DNA of 64,000 bases from Clitoria ternatea (Eukaryota; Streptophyta; Magnoliopsida; Fabales; Fabaceae), in contig CM075676.1 in the NCBI GenBank assembly GCA_037962975.1, positions 95,922,001 to 95,986,000 of the forward strand. Reading direction: 5' to 3'. The notes under the pieces are model-generated. The model was given only the letters and a program-made list of their open reading frames with translations. It was not told the DNA's origin and made no database searches. The translations under genes and the position numbers were made by a program. This document shows, piece after piece, positions 23,001-32,905 of this stretch. How positions within the stretch are numbered: the first letter of the stretch is position 1; each line of letters begins with the position of its first letter.

Positions 23001-23670
23001 GAAGAAAGGATATAGGAAATATGCATTTTTTTGTGATTTCTTAACAAGGCATATAAAATATGAATAACAAAAAAAATAACCCAAGAAAAACGTAAATTAA
23101 AGAGAAGAATGAAGAAAAAGAACCTTAGGCTCTAGATACCACATGATGTAGGAAGGAGGATCTAGTTCTTCTCATCCTTTCTTTTTTTGATAAAGGAAAA
23201 TAAGGATTAAGGTTTTACCAAGGGAAAATAAGGACAAAGAAAAGGGAGAGACGCCACCTAAAGAGGATAAGCCTCAATCTCGCCAAATCCTAAGATAAGA
23301 GTTTGCCAAAGTTTAGGTAAAACGAAGGAGGAAAATTCAACTGCACAAATACTTAAATGTATTCTCTCAATTCAAAGTGTGTGTAATACAAATAAGAGCA
23401 TGCCTTATATAGGCTAAAAGGGGGCACACCACTTAACCTATTGAGCTTCATTCTCTCCTAAGCCCAAAAATACAAAGCTAAATAAAACTAAGAAAGGTGG
23501 TCAAAATACAAGGCCCAAAAAGACATACAAAGCAAAGATGACCATGTACGGTCCAAACCTATAGCCCAAAAGGCTTTTTAACCCTAATCTTATATAATAA
23601 AAAAATGTATAAAAGAAACAAAAAATCATTTTAGCCAAAAAAAAAAGTCCCTCTAGTTGTGTCCTCATCA
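20092..23670 (-). mobile_element. Non-autonomous LTR retrotransposon, 3,579 bp
   Basis: The LTRs are 20092-20625 (534 bp) and 23144-23670 (527 bp), both TGATGTAGGAAGG...GTCCTCATCA on the plus strand. ATGTG flanks the element at 20087-20091 and 23671-23675. On the minus strand, a TGGTATCTAGAGC sequence directly after the right LTR (near 23130-23141) resembles an initiator-Met tRNA primer site with one extra base. AAGAGGGGGAGCA just before the left LTR (20626-20638) is the polypurine tract. So it reads right to left, with a TATATAAGG promoter in each LTR. The 2.5-kb interior has no protease, reverse transcriptase or integrase. The LTRs differ clearly by substitutions and small gaps, so it is older than the copia element at 26454. 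Confidence 0.88.
21053..21945 (-). pseudogene. Decayed small gag-like ORF of the non-autonomous LTR element
   Basis: On the minus strand a frame opens near 21945 (MSSSR, then a stop) and can be followed, through several stops and at least one frame change, into a 222-codon open frame from 21721 to 21053. That frame starts with a charged, probably helical segment (KKEISKLRQKHNTFMDEKVK, then YKKKKKAVKCENKNREH) and continues with serine-, isoleucine- and proline-rich sequence. It is the only long frame of the element and lies on its transcribed strand. No family was recognised. A gag-like packaging protein is a guess from position only. Confidence 0.35.
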
Positions 23671-23675
23671 ATGTG

Positions 23676-25500
23676 ACATCTCAAAAACTCCAAGCTGAGA
23701 CCACATAAATTGAGGGCAACACAAATCAAACATAAGATTTTTCCAAATTGAGATAATTAAAGTTAACATCAATGTAAAATCCTTTACAGTAGAATAAGTT
23801 TGAATCTTCCACACTACCGATCATACAATACATGTCATTGTCACCATGCCATCAGTTTTACAACAATATTTGTGATTGAGTAGAAAAGCTAACATCACAC
23901 TCTAGACAAATGAGTCTCTTTTCCTTTTTTGGGGGATGGAAAATTCTACCCTAAAATGTACATAACCAAAGATAGTATCTTCTAATTGTCACTCAGCCTA
24001 GTGTCCAAGCAAGAACAATAGATTTTTATGCCATATGTAATCTGAATCAGGGAAGATCAAGAAAGATTTTTTTTTGTGAAGTAAGATTTTATTCATTACA
24101 ATAATGAAATTATTACATGAGAAGAGCCATTGACAAGCATAGGTAGACATGTCCCAATATGTGAAATTATTAATCCTTAAATGAAAATATATAGGGAAAA
24201 TTAGCTAATTAGTTATTTAATAACTTACAATTTTGGATGAACATTCTCTGGAGGTATCACGTAAACTTGGAGAAGGTGTTCAAATAGGAGATAATTGTGC
24301 ATAGTATCAGCTACAATTTTTGCTACCTACAAATCAACACAATATTAGCCTTGTTAAACATCAAGAAACCGATATGGCCAGTACCAATTAACCTATCAAT
24401 ACACGCTTTTAAATGTGCGCTTTAACATGTAAAATCAGTAGTAATGAAATCACATTACCTCGTTAACAAACACTGAATGCTATTCTATATTTTAGCTGGA
24501 ATGTCCTTATTCATTAATTAGTATGCAACAAAGAATGTGAGTCGCAAAACATTCAGTGTTCTAGTTGTAGGCACAATCAAATTTTGCAGCTGCAACAAAG
24601 AGGTATAACATGGATGAGATTTATGGAAAAATAAATTTATAGAAAATCTAGGTAAATGAGAGAAGACAAAGGACAACTTTAACTGGGAGAGTGGGGGGCT
24701 AGCATTATAGGATATTCAGAAACAAAATTGTTTCCGATTTTAAAAAAGATTAGGAATAAAATTAATAAAGAATGAGGTAAGAGATATAATATGATCATCA
24801 GACAAGATGGTATACAAGTTCCAAGAAAAAAAGAATTGTTATATCAAAACATAAAATGTACAAAATCCTCATGAACGAAACCTATATTAGAACATTAAAG
24901 CATGATAGCAGAATAAGAATGTACTTATGTGTGATCTCTATCTTCGCATGGAAAATTTTGAAATCAGAACATTAAAGCATTAAAGCATGGAAATTTTTTG
25001 AAATCAACAACATGAAAATGAAGTTTTGTAGAAATTTTCAAAGATAATATCGCATATCACCTATTAAACATATCAGTTCAACTAAAGCTAGTTCTTCAAA
25101 TTATAAATTCAAAATCATGAGGTATACATATTTGTCTCTCTAATCCCCCACGCAATCTCAAATTCCCCCAACACATTATGCAATGTATTAAAATTGGGAT
25201 AAATCTTAGTTACAATTATTTATATATATTGATAAAACTTATTATGATAACAATCTAAAATGCCAAACAATAAAGCAAGGATGAGAAAAAGAAGTTAAGA
25301 ACCAAACTCTAAAAATAGAAAAGTGAAAATGAAAGAATCAATTGTAAATGAGGTTCCTCCCTCTTAAGGAGTTAGGGATCTAACCTCAAGAAAGTAAGGG
25401 TGCAAAAAAAAAGAGCAAAAAGCATGTATTTTTTTTATCCTAAGAAATTTGAACATGCAATAGAGAAAATCTACCCACGTATTGTTTATCTCTGAAATTC
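23676..25500. other. CACTA internal sequence, middle
   Basis: AT-rich. No supported gene. A T-run followed by TTTATTCATTACAATAATG near 24075-24110 looks like a copied 3' transcript region. A degenerate CACTA-like subterminal sequence lies at 24390-24450. Confidence 0.35.
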
Positions 25501-25509
25501 GATCTCTAA

Positions 25510-26124
25510 TAGGGATGGGAATAGGCCGGGTCGACCGACAGGGGCCTATGGCCTGGCCTATTTAATAAAAAGGCCAGGTTCAAACTTTTTAAAAAGCTTT
25601 TTTAATTTAAAAGGTCAGGCTTAGGCTTTTAAAAAAGCCTTTTAGGCCTGTCAGACTGGCCTATTTATACATCCTTATATAAAATTTATATAATTAGTTT
25701 ATATATATTAGTTTTATAAAATAAAATTAGACTTATAAATCATATTACTAAATTAAAATATATTTATATTTTATAATTTTAATATTTTATTTTATTAATT
25801 TTTAATTATTGTAATAGTAAAAGATGGCTATTTAAAAGAGGGTCTATTAGCCTATTTAAAACATATAGGCCTATCGGCCTATTTTTTAAAAAAATTATTT
25901 ATATTGGACTATTTCAATCAAGCTCGTAATCCTATTTATTGGCCTTTATAAAATCAGGCTTTTATATAGGCTATTAGGCCTAGGTAGGCCTTTAAATAGT
26001 CCAGGTCAGGCCTATAATTTTAGCCTATGTCAGGTAACAGGCCAGGCTCAGGCCATACAATTATGAACCAGGCCAGGCTCAGGCCTTACAAAGCCCGGCC
26101 TGGCCTGGCCTATTCCCATCCCTA
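25510..26124. mobile_element. hAT-like MITE, 615 bp
   Basis: The terminal inverted repeats are TAGGGATGGGAATAGGCC at 25510 and its exact complement ending at 26124. The 8-bp flanks are ATCTCTAA (25502-25509) and ATCTCCAA (26125-26132), one mismatch, the duplication length of hAT elements. Many AGGCC and GGCCT words crowd both ends as subterminal repeats. No transposase. It sits inside the CACTA element and is related to the copy at 62393. Confidence 0.85.
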
Positions 26125-26132
26125 ATCTCCAA

Positions 26133-26448
26133 GAGAAGAAAGATCAATGCATAAATACAACTACCTTCAAAGTTATATGGGCAGAGGAGCGAACCTTTTG
26201 AGCAATGGGGTTGCTGCTTATTTGTGGTGCTCACTGTGACGGGAAGAAGGAGCTCGTGGTGAACGGTGGTTGAAAGAGGGATTTGGGACTTGGAATTTAG
26301 GAAGAGAGAGCTTGAAGAAAAGACGAGATTAGGGATTTCAAGGATTTGGGGACTAAGGGAGGGAATAGAGAAAATACGTGAGGGAAAATGAAAAAATGCG
26401 GAGCTCCGCTAAACATTTTAAAACGCTTAATAGACTAGGCGTTTTAAC
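26133..26448. other. CACTA internal sequence, right
   Basis: G-rich on the plus strand (GGGATTTGGGACTTGGAATT and similar). It resembles the untranslated leader of a gene but has no supported frame. It ends with AAACGCTTAATAGACTAGGC, a CACTA-type subterminal motif, just before the copia insertion. Confidence 0.35.
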
Positions 26449-26453
26449 AGTTC

Positions 26454-26738
26454 TGTGAAAAAGAATCAGAGATGTTTATTCATTTGGAAGCCGTGAAATA
26501 TATACATTAGGTTCTGATACTATTTATAGCAACAAAATAAACATGATTTGATATTCTAGGATTATAACCAAAAATTAGCTATTGATATACTTAATTACAA
26601 CTTGATATTTGCTGATACACCTAATTGAACCTATATAGCAACTGAATATATTCTTGATATTTGCTGATACACGTAATTGCAGCTTGATATAGCAACTGAA
26701 TATATTCTTGCCAAATATATCTAGATATATCGTTGATA
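26454..26738 (-). repeat. 3' LTR of the copia element
   Basis: Same length as the 5' LTR at 32454-32738. Contains an internal duplication of about 52 bp (CTTGATATTTGCTGATACAC at 26601 and 26653). Confidence 0.92.
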
Positions 26739-26891
26739 CCCCCTTCAAGTTGGTGCATGAAGATTTTGAATGCCCAACTTGCCAAGAAAGAAACTAAATT
26801 GTGATTTGCCCAGTGTTTTTGTGAAGATGTCCGCGAGTTGATTAGTAGTGGGAACATAGGTGGGACTAATGTTGTTGGTGAGAACTTAATT

Positions 26892-27565
26892 TCATACAAA
26901 ATGACAATCTACTTCGATGTGCTTGGTGCGCTCATGAAAGACTGGGTTTTTAGCTATGTGCAAGACGGTCTGACTATGATAATGAAGAATCATGGGTTTT
27001 TCATGAGTTACTCCTAGATTAGATAGAATTCCTTTTAACCATTTCAATTCACATATAGTGCTTGCCATAGACCGGTACTCAGCTTCAGCTGACGAACGAG
27101 AAACTGTATGTTGTTTCTTCGTATTCCATGAGATGGGAGAATTACCAAGTTGCACCAGCCATCCAGTGACTGAGTGCCTGGTCACCGGACAACTAGCCCA
27201 ATCCGAGTCACACCAACCGTGAAGTTACAAATCACTGTCGCGGTTGAGCAAGATTCCTTGTCCCGGATTTCCTTTGAGGTAGCGAACCACTCGGAACGCT
27301 GCTTCCCAATGTTCAGTTTGAGGTTGGTGCATGAATTAAGATAAGATATGAAAACTATATGAGATCTCAGGATGTGTAAAACATAAGTAGATCAGCCGCC
27401 CAACCAACCGCCGATATTGTTCGGGTTGTTCCAGAAGGCTTCGGTAGCGAGTGGCAAGTGATGATTTTGTTCCATTGGGGTGGATGCAGGTTTGGCACCA
27501 AAAAAACCAACTTCATATATAATATCAAGAGTATACTTACGTTGACATAGGAAGATGCCTATAGT
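26892..27565 (-). pseudogene. Copia reverse transcriptase end and RNase H
   Basis: Encodes the C-terminal part of pol. SVTGWLVQLGNSPISW, then SSAEAEYRSMA and NPVFHERTKHIEVDCHFV are classic copia RNase H motifs. In the position usually occupied by DSQ the sequence reads HSQ, so a catalytic aspartate is replaced. Upstream the frame is broken by several stops and frameshifts. The 5' side is cut by the solo LTR at 27571, and the pol frame resumes beyond it at 28833. The protein would have removed RNA from the RNA-DNA hybrid during reverse transcription. As it stands it cannot be made intact. Confidence 0.85.
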
Positions 27566-27570
27566 ATTTC

Positions 27571-28832
27571 TGTTGGTGTATGCACTACGAGCTATTAATG
27601 TATCAATTTTAACTTATTAATAAAATTAGTATTTTCAGTTTTAGACAAATGCTATTTATCCTGGAATAATAGGTCATATGAGAATTATTCCTAAAACATC
27701 CCTGATAAAGTATTTACATGGGGACATGTAAATACATTAAGATTAGTGTGTGAATGTACTGATGATTTGATCTCACAAATCATGGATATATGATATCAAG
27801 TCTTTACACGGGTACACATTAAGAGTAATGTTGTACTAGACAGACCCACCATGAAAACGTTGCATGGATCGTTACATGAGTGTCATAAATGGTTCTCAAT
27901 GTGATAATGGTATGTAGTCCTTCGACCTGAAGTCACTACGATTCCTACATAAGGAGTTTATTGTTTTAATACAATCAAACATTATCTGTAATAAGATGAC
28001 CATAAAGATTGTGATTAGGCAATAGATAAATTATGCAGAGGGATGTGAGTGATGTAGATGGAATTTGTCTCTCCTATGTGACAGGAGTGATATCTATGGG
28101 CCACTTGATGGAGTGAGACTAATGAAATGCATGGCCATGCTAGGACGAATGAATATTAGATATTTATTCTATAAAGTCTACTCTGGTATCAAGTAAAATG
28201 AATTGGGCCATACAAGGATGACGACGACCATGCCTTGGGCCTAATTAGATATCGTGACAAAAGGAATAGATATATAAAATAATTATCACTTATAGGTCAT
28301 GTCGATGATAAATAATATTCGGACATAATGATGTATTGCTAGATACCGCTCTTATTTTATATTAATAATAAAATAGTTTATTATTAATATAACCGAATAT
28401 TTTACCTATAGGGTCACACACATAGAGTAAGCCCACAAGAGGATAGTTTTATTTTAGTTGGACTGAAAATAAAACTATTTGGGCCTAACTCATTTAGAAT
28501 GAGTCACGAGCCCAATGTTTAATAAGAGCTCAGGTCAAGACCTAAGCCTATATATAGAGCATGAGATGCTCATAGGCTGCTGCTCAGAAATTAGATTACA
28601 CTAAAATTCCGTACTAGCATTCGGATCGTTAGTTTTCTGGTGGGAGTGCTCGTGTGGACTCCTAAGGGCGAAGCTACAATTGCTTCGATCGAGGATCTTG
28701 TTCTGCGTCTATAAGAGGTAAACCCTAATTAAAATTTTAATTTAGCATAATGCTTTGAGACATACGTGTTTGCAATTCTTTCTTGGGAATCCTTTGTGTT
28801 TCCACTGCTGACCCTAATAGGATTCCCTAACA
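27571..28832 (+). mobile_element. Solo LTR, 1,262 bp, nested in copia pol
   Basis: Starts TGTTGGTGTATG at 27571 and ends GATTCCCTAACA at 28832, with ATTTC at 27566-27570 and 28833-28837. Pol reading on either side joins cleanly once this block and one flank are removed, which confirms the insertion. A TATATATAG box at 28549-28557 followed by CTGCTGCTCAG gives a plus-strand transcription start, opposite to the host copia element. No internal region or primer site, so one recombination product remains. Confidence 0.88.
28549..28557 (+). promoter_or_regulatory. LTR TATA box
   Basis: TATATATAG, about 280 bp from the 3' end of the solo LTR. This position fits a U3 promoter and would drive transcription rightward, antisense to nothing that is still intact. 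Confidence 0.5.
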
Positions 28833-28837
28833 ATTTC

Positions 28838-29600
28838 TAGCAACCTCGATTCCTAGAAAATACTTCAATGTACCAAGATCCTTCATATGAAAGCAAATAC
28901 TGAGAAAATGTTTAAACCGCTTGATGGCAGATGAATTATTTCCTGCAATGATTAAATCATCAACGTAAACAAGGACTCTAAGTTGGACACCCTCATGAGC
29001 TGAAGTGAATAATGAGTAATCAAGACATGACTACTTAAATCCATAAGAGATAAGGGCCATAGAAAGCTTGGTGAACCCGCAACGTGGAGCTTGCTTTAAC
29101 CTATATAACGATTTATGCAGTCGGCACACCATGTTTGGATTTGAAGCTGAAAACCCAGGGGGTATTTTTATGAAAACTTTTTCTTTTAGGTCCCCATGCA
29201 GAAACGCGTTGTGGACGTCCATTTGGTGAAGTTCCCAAGCTTTTGTTGCTGTGACTGCTAATACAGTTTATACAGTAACCATTTTGGCAACAGTGGCAAA
29301 TGTTTCGGTGTAGTTGATCCCTTCCACTTGATGATTCCCAAGCACAACTAACCGAGCCTTGAACCGTTCAAATGATCCATCTGAGTTATGCTTAATACGA
29401 TACACCCACTTACAATCGAGAGCCTTCTTCCCAGGGGGTAGAGGTTGCATGCTCCATGTATACATGATTGTGCTCGAGAGCTTGGATCTTAGCTTGCATT
29501 GCTTCTCTCCAGCGGACATATTTCATTGCCTCATGAAAATAAAGTGGTTCTTTTTCTATAGTAATTGCTGCCAGGAAATGTCTATGTGGGAGAGAAAAAT
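28838..29600 (-). pseudogene. Copia reverse transcriptase, N-terminal and catalytic part
   Basis: The minus strand carries the RVT_2-type landmarks in order: FHEAMKYVRWREAMQAKIQA, then LPPGKKALDCKWVYRIKHNS, FKARLVVLGNHQVEGINY, MDVHNAFLHGDLKEKVFIKI, LYRLKQAP and VYVDDLIIAG. The YVDD catalytic box (28956-28967) is intact. At least two frame changes (near 29440 and 29225) and some stops break the frame. The block ends at the insertion site of the nested solo LTR. It copied the element's RNA into DNA when active. Confidence 0.88.
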
Positions 29601-29893
29601 TATCACAATTTACATAGTGTGCAATGGGATATAGCATACCTGAAGAGTGTGATTGTGGGGATGAATGAGGGGAAGGACTAAACATTTGAACTGTATTGGT
29701 GATGTACTCCTTCAGCCGAACAGACGGTTGTTTTATGCGATAGCCACGTCCTAACACTTCATGTTTGTTCTGAGCACTTGAAACTTCCAAGTTTTGATAC
29801 TCGGTTATTGGTTCTATAGTAGGTGTAGTTCCCTCTGTATTGGGACTGATATGAGCTTCTTTATTGCAAAAGTCATGCACTGTAGCAGCGTCT

Positions 29894-30734
29894 TCATCCA
29901 AGACTTATGCAATGTGGGTACCCCCTATCGTTGGCAGCAACACCAATGAGTGGCACTATTGTATCCTCTTCTACAATTTGAATCTCCATGTTTCTGCTGT
30001 CAGTAATTGAGCTTTGTGTAGGCTCATGGAAAGGAAATTGGTTCTCAAAAAAACTAACATCCCTGGATACAAAGAACTCATGAGTCTTAAGGTCATAAAC
30101 TTTCCAACCTTTCTGTCCATAAGGATATCCTATGAAAACACACGTACGGCTACGACTTTGTCTCCATTTGTGTTTTGGTTGCGTGCAAAGCACAAACATC
30201 CAAATACACGCAAATGAGTATAAGAAGGAGTTTGTCCATGCAACATCTCATATGGAGTCTTCCCGTTAAGGTCTGAACTTGGTGTTCGATTAATCAAGTA
30301 TCCTGTTGTCAACACACACTCGCCCTAAAAATTAATTGGGAGATTCCTTGAAATCTTAAGGCTCTTGCCACATTGGGGATATACCGATGCTTTCTTTTGA
30401 CCCTCCCATTTTGCTGAGGTGTTCCTGTGCAAGAAGTTTGAAACACTATTCCATGCTCAATAAAATATTTTTTCATGCAAATGAACTATGTTCCATTATT
30501 GTTCCTCAGAGTTTTGACCTTTTTGTTATATTGTCTTTCCACCATGGCAAAAAAATTGATCAGTATTCGTGTTACTTCTTTCTTATCTACTAACAAAAAA
30601 AATCCAAACTGCACGTGAGTAATCATCAACAATAGTAAGAAAATATGAAGCAACATAAGAAGACGAGTTCTATATGCTCCCCATAAATCACAATGTATCA
30701 AATCAAATGTATTAGGAGCTTGATGATCACTCAA
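29894..30734 (-). pseudogene. Copia integrase core
   Basis: HCDLWGAYRT holds the first acidic residue of the DDE core. The second, normally in a (S)DNGTE context, reads RNNNGT followed by a stop, so the aspartate is asparagine. GYLINRTPSS..GKTPYEML and HLRVFGCLCFA mark the C-terminal part, then GYPYGQKGWKVYDL. Frames change near 30150 and 30500. Strand transfer activity is lost. It belongs to the element at 26454-32738 and precedes reverse transcriptase, the copia gene order. Confidence 0.85.
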
Positions 30735-30739
30735 TGGAA

Positions 30740-31655
30740 AAATTTCTCTAGTTTACTTAGCTTTTTGACATGTATCACAAACTTTATTTTGCAAGTTACT
30801 AATTCTACTATCATTAGAAACCAATTAAGTAGTCTTCGAGGATGGATGTCCCAAACACTTGTGCCAAACTTTTAGTTGATCTATTCCTTTAACTTTGAAT
30901 GCTCTTACTTTAGGAATTTCTCAGAAGTAGTAGAGTCCATTCCTTCGTTCACCCGCTCCAATCAGCATCTTCAAGGTTTGGTCTTGTATAGCACACAGAT
31001 GAGAAGAAAATTGGACATTACAGTTTGATTCATCTGACAGTTGTGATACAGAAATCAAATTACAATTCAACTGAGGCACATAAAGCACATGTTCAAGTTT
31101 TAAATTATTAGCAAGTCTTATTGTTCCTTCCTTGGTGGAGGTGACAGTGTGCCCATTAGGAAGTCCAACTAGGCACGCAATCACTTTCTTCACATCACAT
31201 ATGTGTTGCAAGGTACCTATCATGTGGTTGGATGCCCCGCTATCGAGGATCCACGAATTGGGTTTAATCTTACTAGTCATGCTTTCATTTGGTGTCATCT
31301 TTGAATTGCTAAGAATTTCTACCAAAGTCTTCCATTGTTTTTCACTTAGTCCTATAATGGGAGAACTACTTTCTGCATTTCCACTAAATGCAGATCCTGA
31401 GCTTTGGGTAGCATGAGCACGTACTGGCCCCTTTTGTGTACGTCTACTATTTGGTCCTTCAACTCGATTATGAATTCTTTCTCGTCCAGCTCCCTTCTCA
31501 TCATTTCTGGGTCGTTCGCCCCACCAATCTGGATATCCGATCAGCAGAAAACAACCTGTTTCATCGTGTCCATCCTTATTACAATGTGTGCATACAAGTT
31601 TGTTCTTGCTTTCATGTCCCCTTATTTTTGTACTTGTTTGAGCAGCCAAGGCCAT
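30740..31655 (-). pseudogene. Copia gag zinc knuckle, protease and integrase zinc region
   Basis: The longest open stretch of the element (244 codons). CTHCNKDGHDETGC is a CX2CX4HX4C nucleic-acid-binding knuckle. SWILDSGASNHM carries the DSG protease active site, and LKLEHVLYVPQLNCNLISVS follows as in other copia polyproteins. Downstream, past a stop, VWHKCLGHPS marks the start of the HHCC integrase zinc region near 30855. The frame is the same as the gag block upstream, separated only by a TGA at about 31680. Confidence 0.88.
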
Positions 31656-31679
31656 AGCTTCTGGTCTTTCCTCTCTATC

Positions 31680-32336
31680 TCATGTGATGTTGTACATTCT
31701 TTCTTCTTTCTCAAGGATAGAATACATTTTGTTTAATGATGGCAAAGGGTTTGTGGCCAGCAGGTTTGAACGAACTGTTCCATAGATTCCGTCGTCTAGC
31801 CCCATTAGAAAGCTGTGACATTTCTCTTCTTCTCTGCGCTTTTCAAGTTTTTCCACAACACCACATGTGCACCCTTTACATGTGCAAGCCAGTATTGGTT
31901 CATGATTTTCCAAGTCATCCCACAAAGCCTTTAGCTTTCCGTAATAGGCCACCATGGACAACCCTTCTTGCTTGCAATGTGCCAATTCTGACTTCAACTA
32001 TTGTATTCGTGGGCCATTCACAATTGAGAATCTCTCCTTTATGTCGTCCAACATCCCTTTAGCTGTTTCCATGTAGGACATGGTTGTTCGCAGAGTTAGT
32101 TCTACTGTGTTCAAGATCCATGATACCAATATGGCTTGAACAGTCCACCAATCATCTAATTCAGAGTCTCCTTCTTTGGGTTATTTTATAGAACCATCAA
32201 TGAAGCCCCATTTTCTTCTCGTTCTTAAAGACGTTCTTATAGCTCTTACCCATTCGTCATAGTTATCACCTTTCAGTTGCACCTATGTGATCAAGTTTCC
32301 AGGATTGTCACTGGAATTTAGATCATACGGTGACAT
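31680..32336 (-). pseudogene. Copia gag, N-terminal
   Basis: An ATG at 32336, about 120 bp downstream of the primer-binding site, opens MSPYDLNSSDNPGNLIT. LKGDNYDEWVRAIRTSLRTR and FIDGSI follow, typical of copia gag_3/UBN2-type proteins. Stops at TAG and TAA codons interrupt the first 115 codons. SELAHCKQEGLSMVAYYGKL and KCHSFLMGLDDGIYGTVRSN then form a 105-codon open part. The coat protein once packaged the element RNA. Several stops fit C-to-T changes of CAG or CGA codons. Confidence 0.85.
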
Positions 32337-32441
32337 TTTTTTCTTTAAACCTTTGTCTTCTTGTGTCACAGTAGATTTTGGTTGTTCTTCTCCACGATCC
32401 ATAGTAACCACAAGTTTTATCTTTCTTTTCTATAACTATTA

Positions 32442-32453
32442 GCTCTGATACCA
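32442..32453 (-). other. Copia primer-binding site
   Basis: TGGTATCAGAGC on the minus strand, complementary to the 3' end of plant initiator methionine tRNA, directly adjoining the 5' LTR. Confidence 0.9.
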
Positions 32454-32738
32454 TGTGAAAAAGAATCAGAGATGTTTATTCATTTGGAAGCTGTGAAATA
32501 TATACACTAGGTTCTGATACTATTTACAGCAACCGAATAAACATGATTTGATATTCTAGGATTAAAACCAAAAATTAGCTACTGACACACTTAGTTACAA
32601 CTTGATATTTGCTGATACACCTAATTGAACCTATATAGCAACCGAATATGTTCTTGATATTTACTGATACACCTAATTGCAGCTTGATATAGCAACTGAA
32701 TATATTCTTGCCAAATATATCTAGATATATCGTTGATA
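32454..32738 (-). repeat. 5' LTR of the copia element
   Basis: Starts TATCAACG on the minus strand and ends TTTCACA next to the primer-binding site. See the 3' LTR for the comparison. Confidence 0.92.
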
Positions 32739-32905
32739 AGTTCAATGTCTTATTTTTCAAAAGAACTTGGTTGGAAAAAGCGTTGTAATTTATAGAATAT
32801 TTTAAAGCGCTTAACAAATTAAGCACTCGCCTCATTTTTAAAGCTTTTTATACAATACATGCTTTAAAATGTGTGTTTTATTATGTAAAAATTATGGTAG
32901 TGAGA

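Larger units (their letters stand above)
26454..32738 (-). mobile_element. Complete but decayed copia retrotransposon with TA...CA ends
   Basis: The 285-bp LTRs are at 26454-26738 and 32454-32738, with AGTTC duplicated at 26449-26453 and 32739-32743. On the coding (minus) strand each LTR starts TATCAACG and ends TTTCACA, so the opening dinucleotide is TA in both copies. The primer-binding site TGGTATCAGAGC (32442-32453) abuts the 5' LTR and the polypurine tract (TTGAAGGGGG, 26739-26748) abuts the 3' LTR. Order on the minus strand is gag, protease, integrase, reverse transcriptase, RNase H. The two LTRs differ at about 14 of 285 positions, 11 of them transitions. A solo LTR splits pol at 27571. 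Confidence 0.93.
19036..32902. mobile_element. Non-autonomous CACTA (En/Spm-type) transposon with nested insertions
   Basis: Begins CACTACCACAAAAAAAGA at 19036. The reverse complement of the right end (32885-32902) is CACTACCATAATTTTTAC. The 3-bp flank AGA is present on both sides (19033-19035, 32903-32905), the duplication length expected for CACTA elements. Subterminal repeats of the AAAGCGCTTA type lie at about 19132-19215 at the left and 32790-32880 at the right, as in other members of the superfamily. No transposase domain was recognised. Removing the nested elements (20092-23670, 25510-26124, 26454-32738) leaves an element of about 3.4 kb. Confidence 0.75.
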
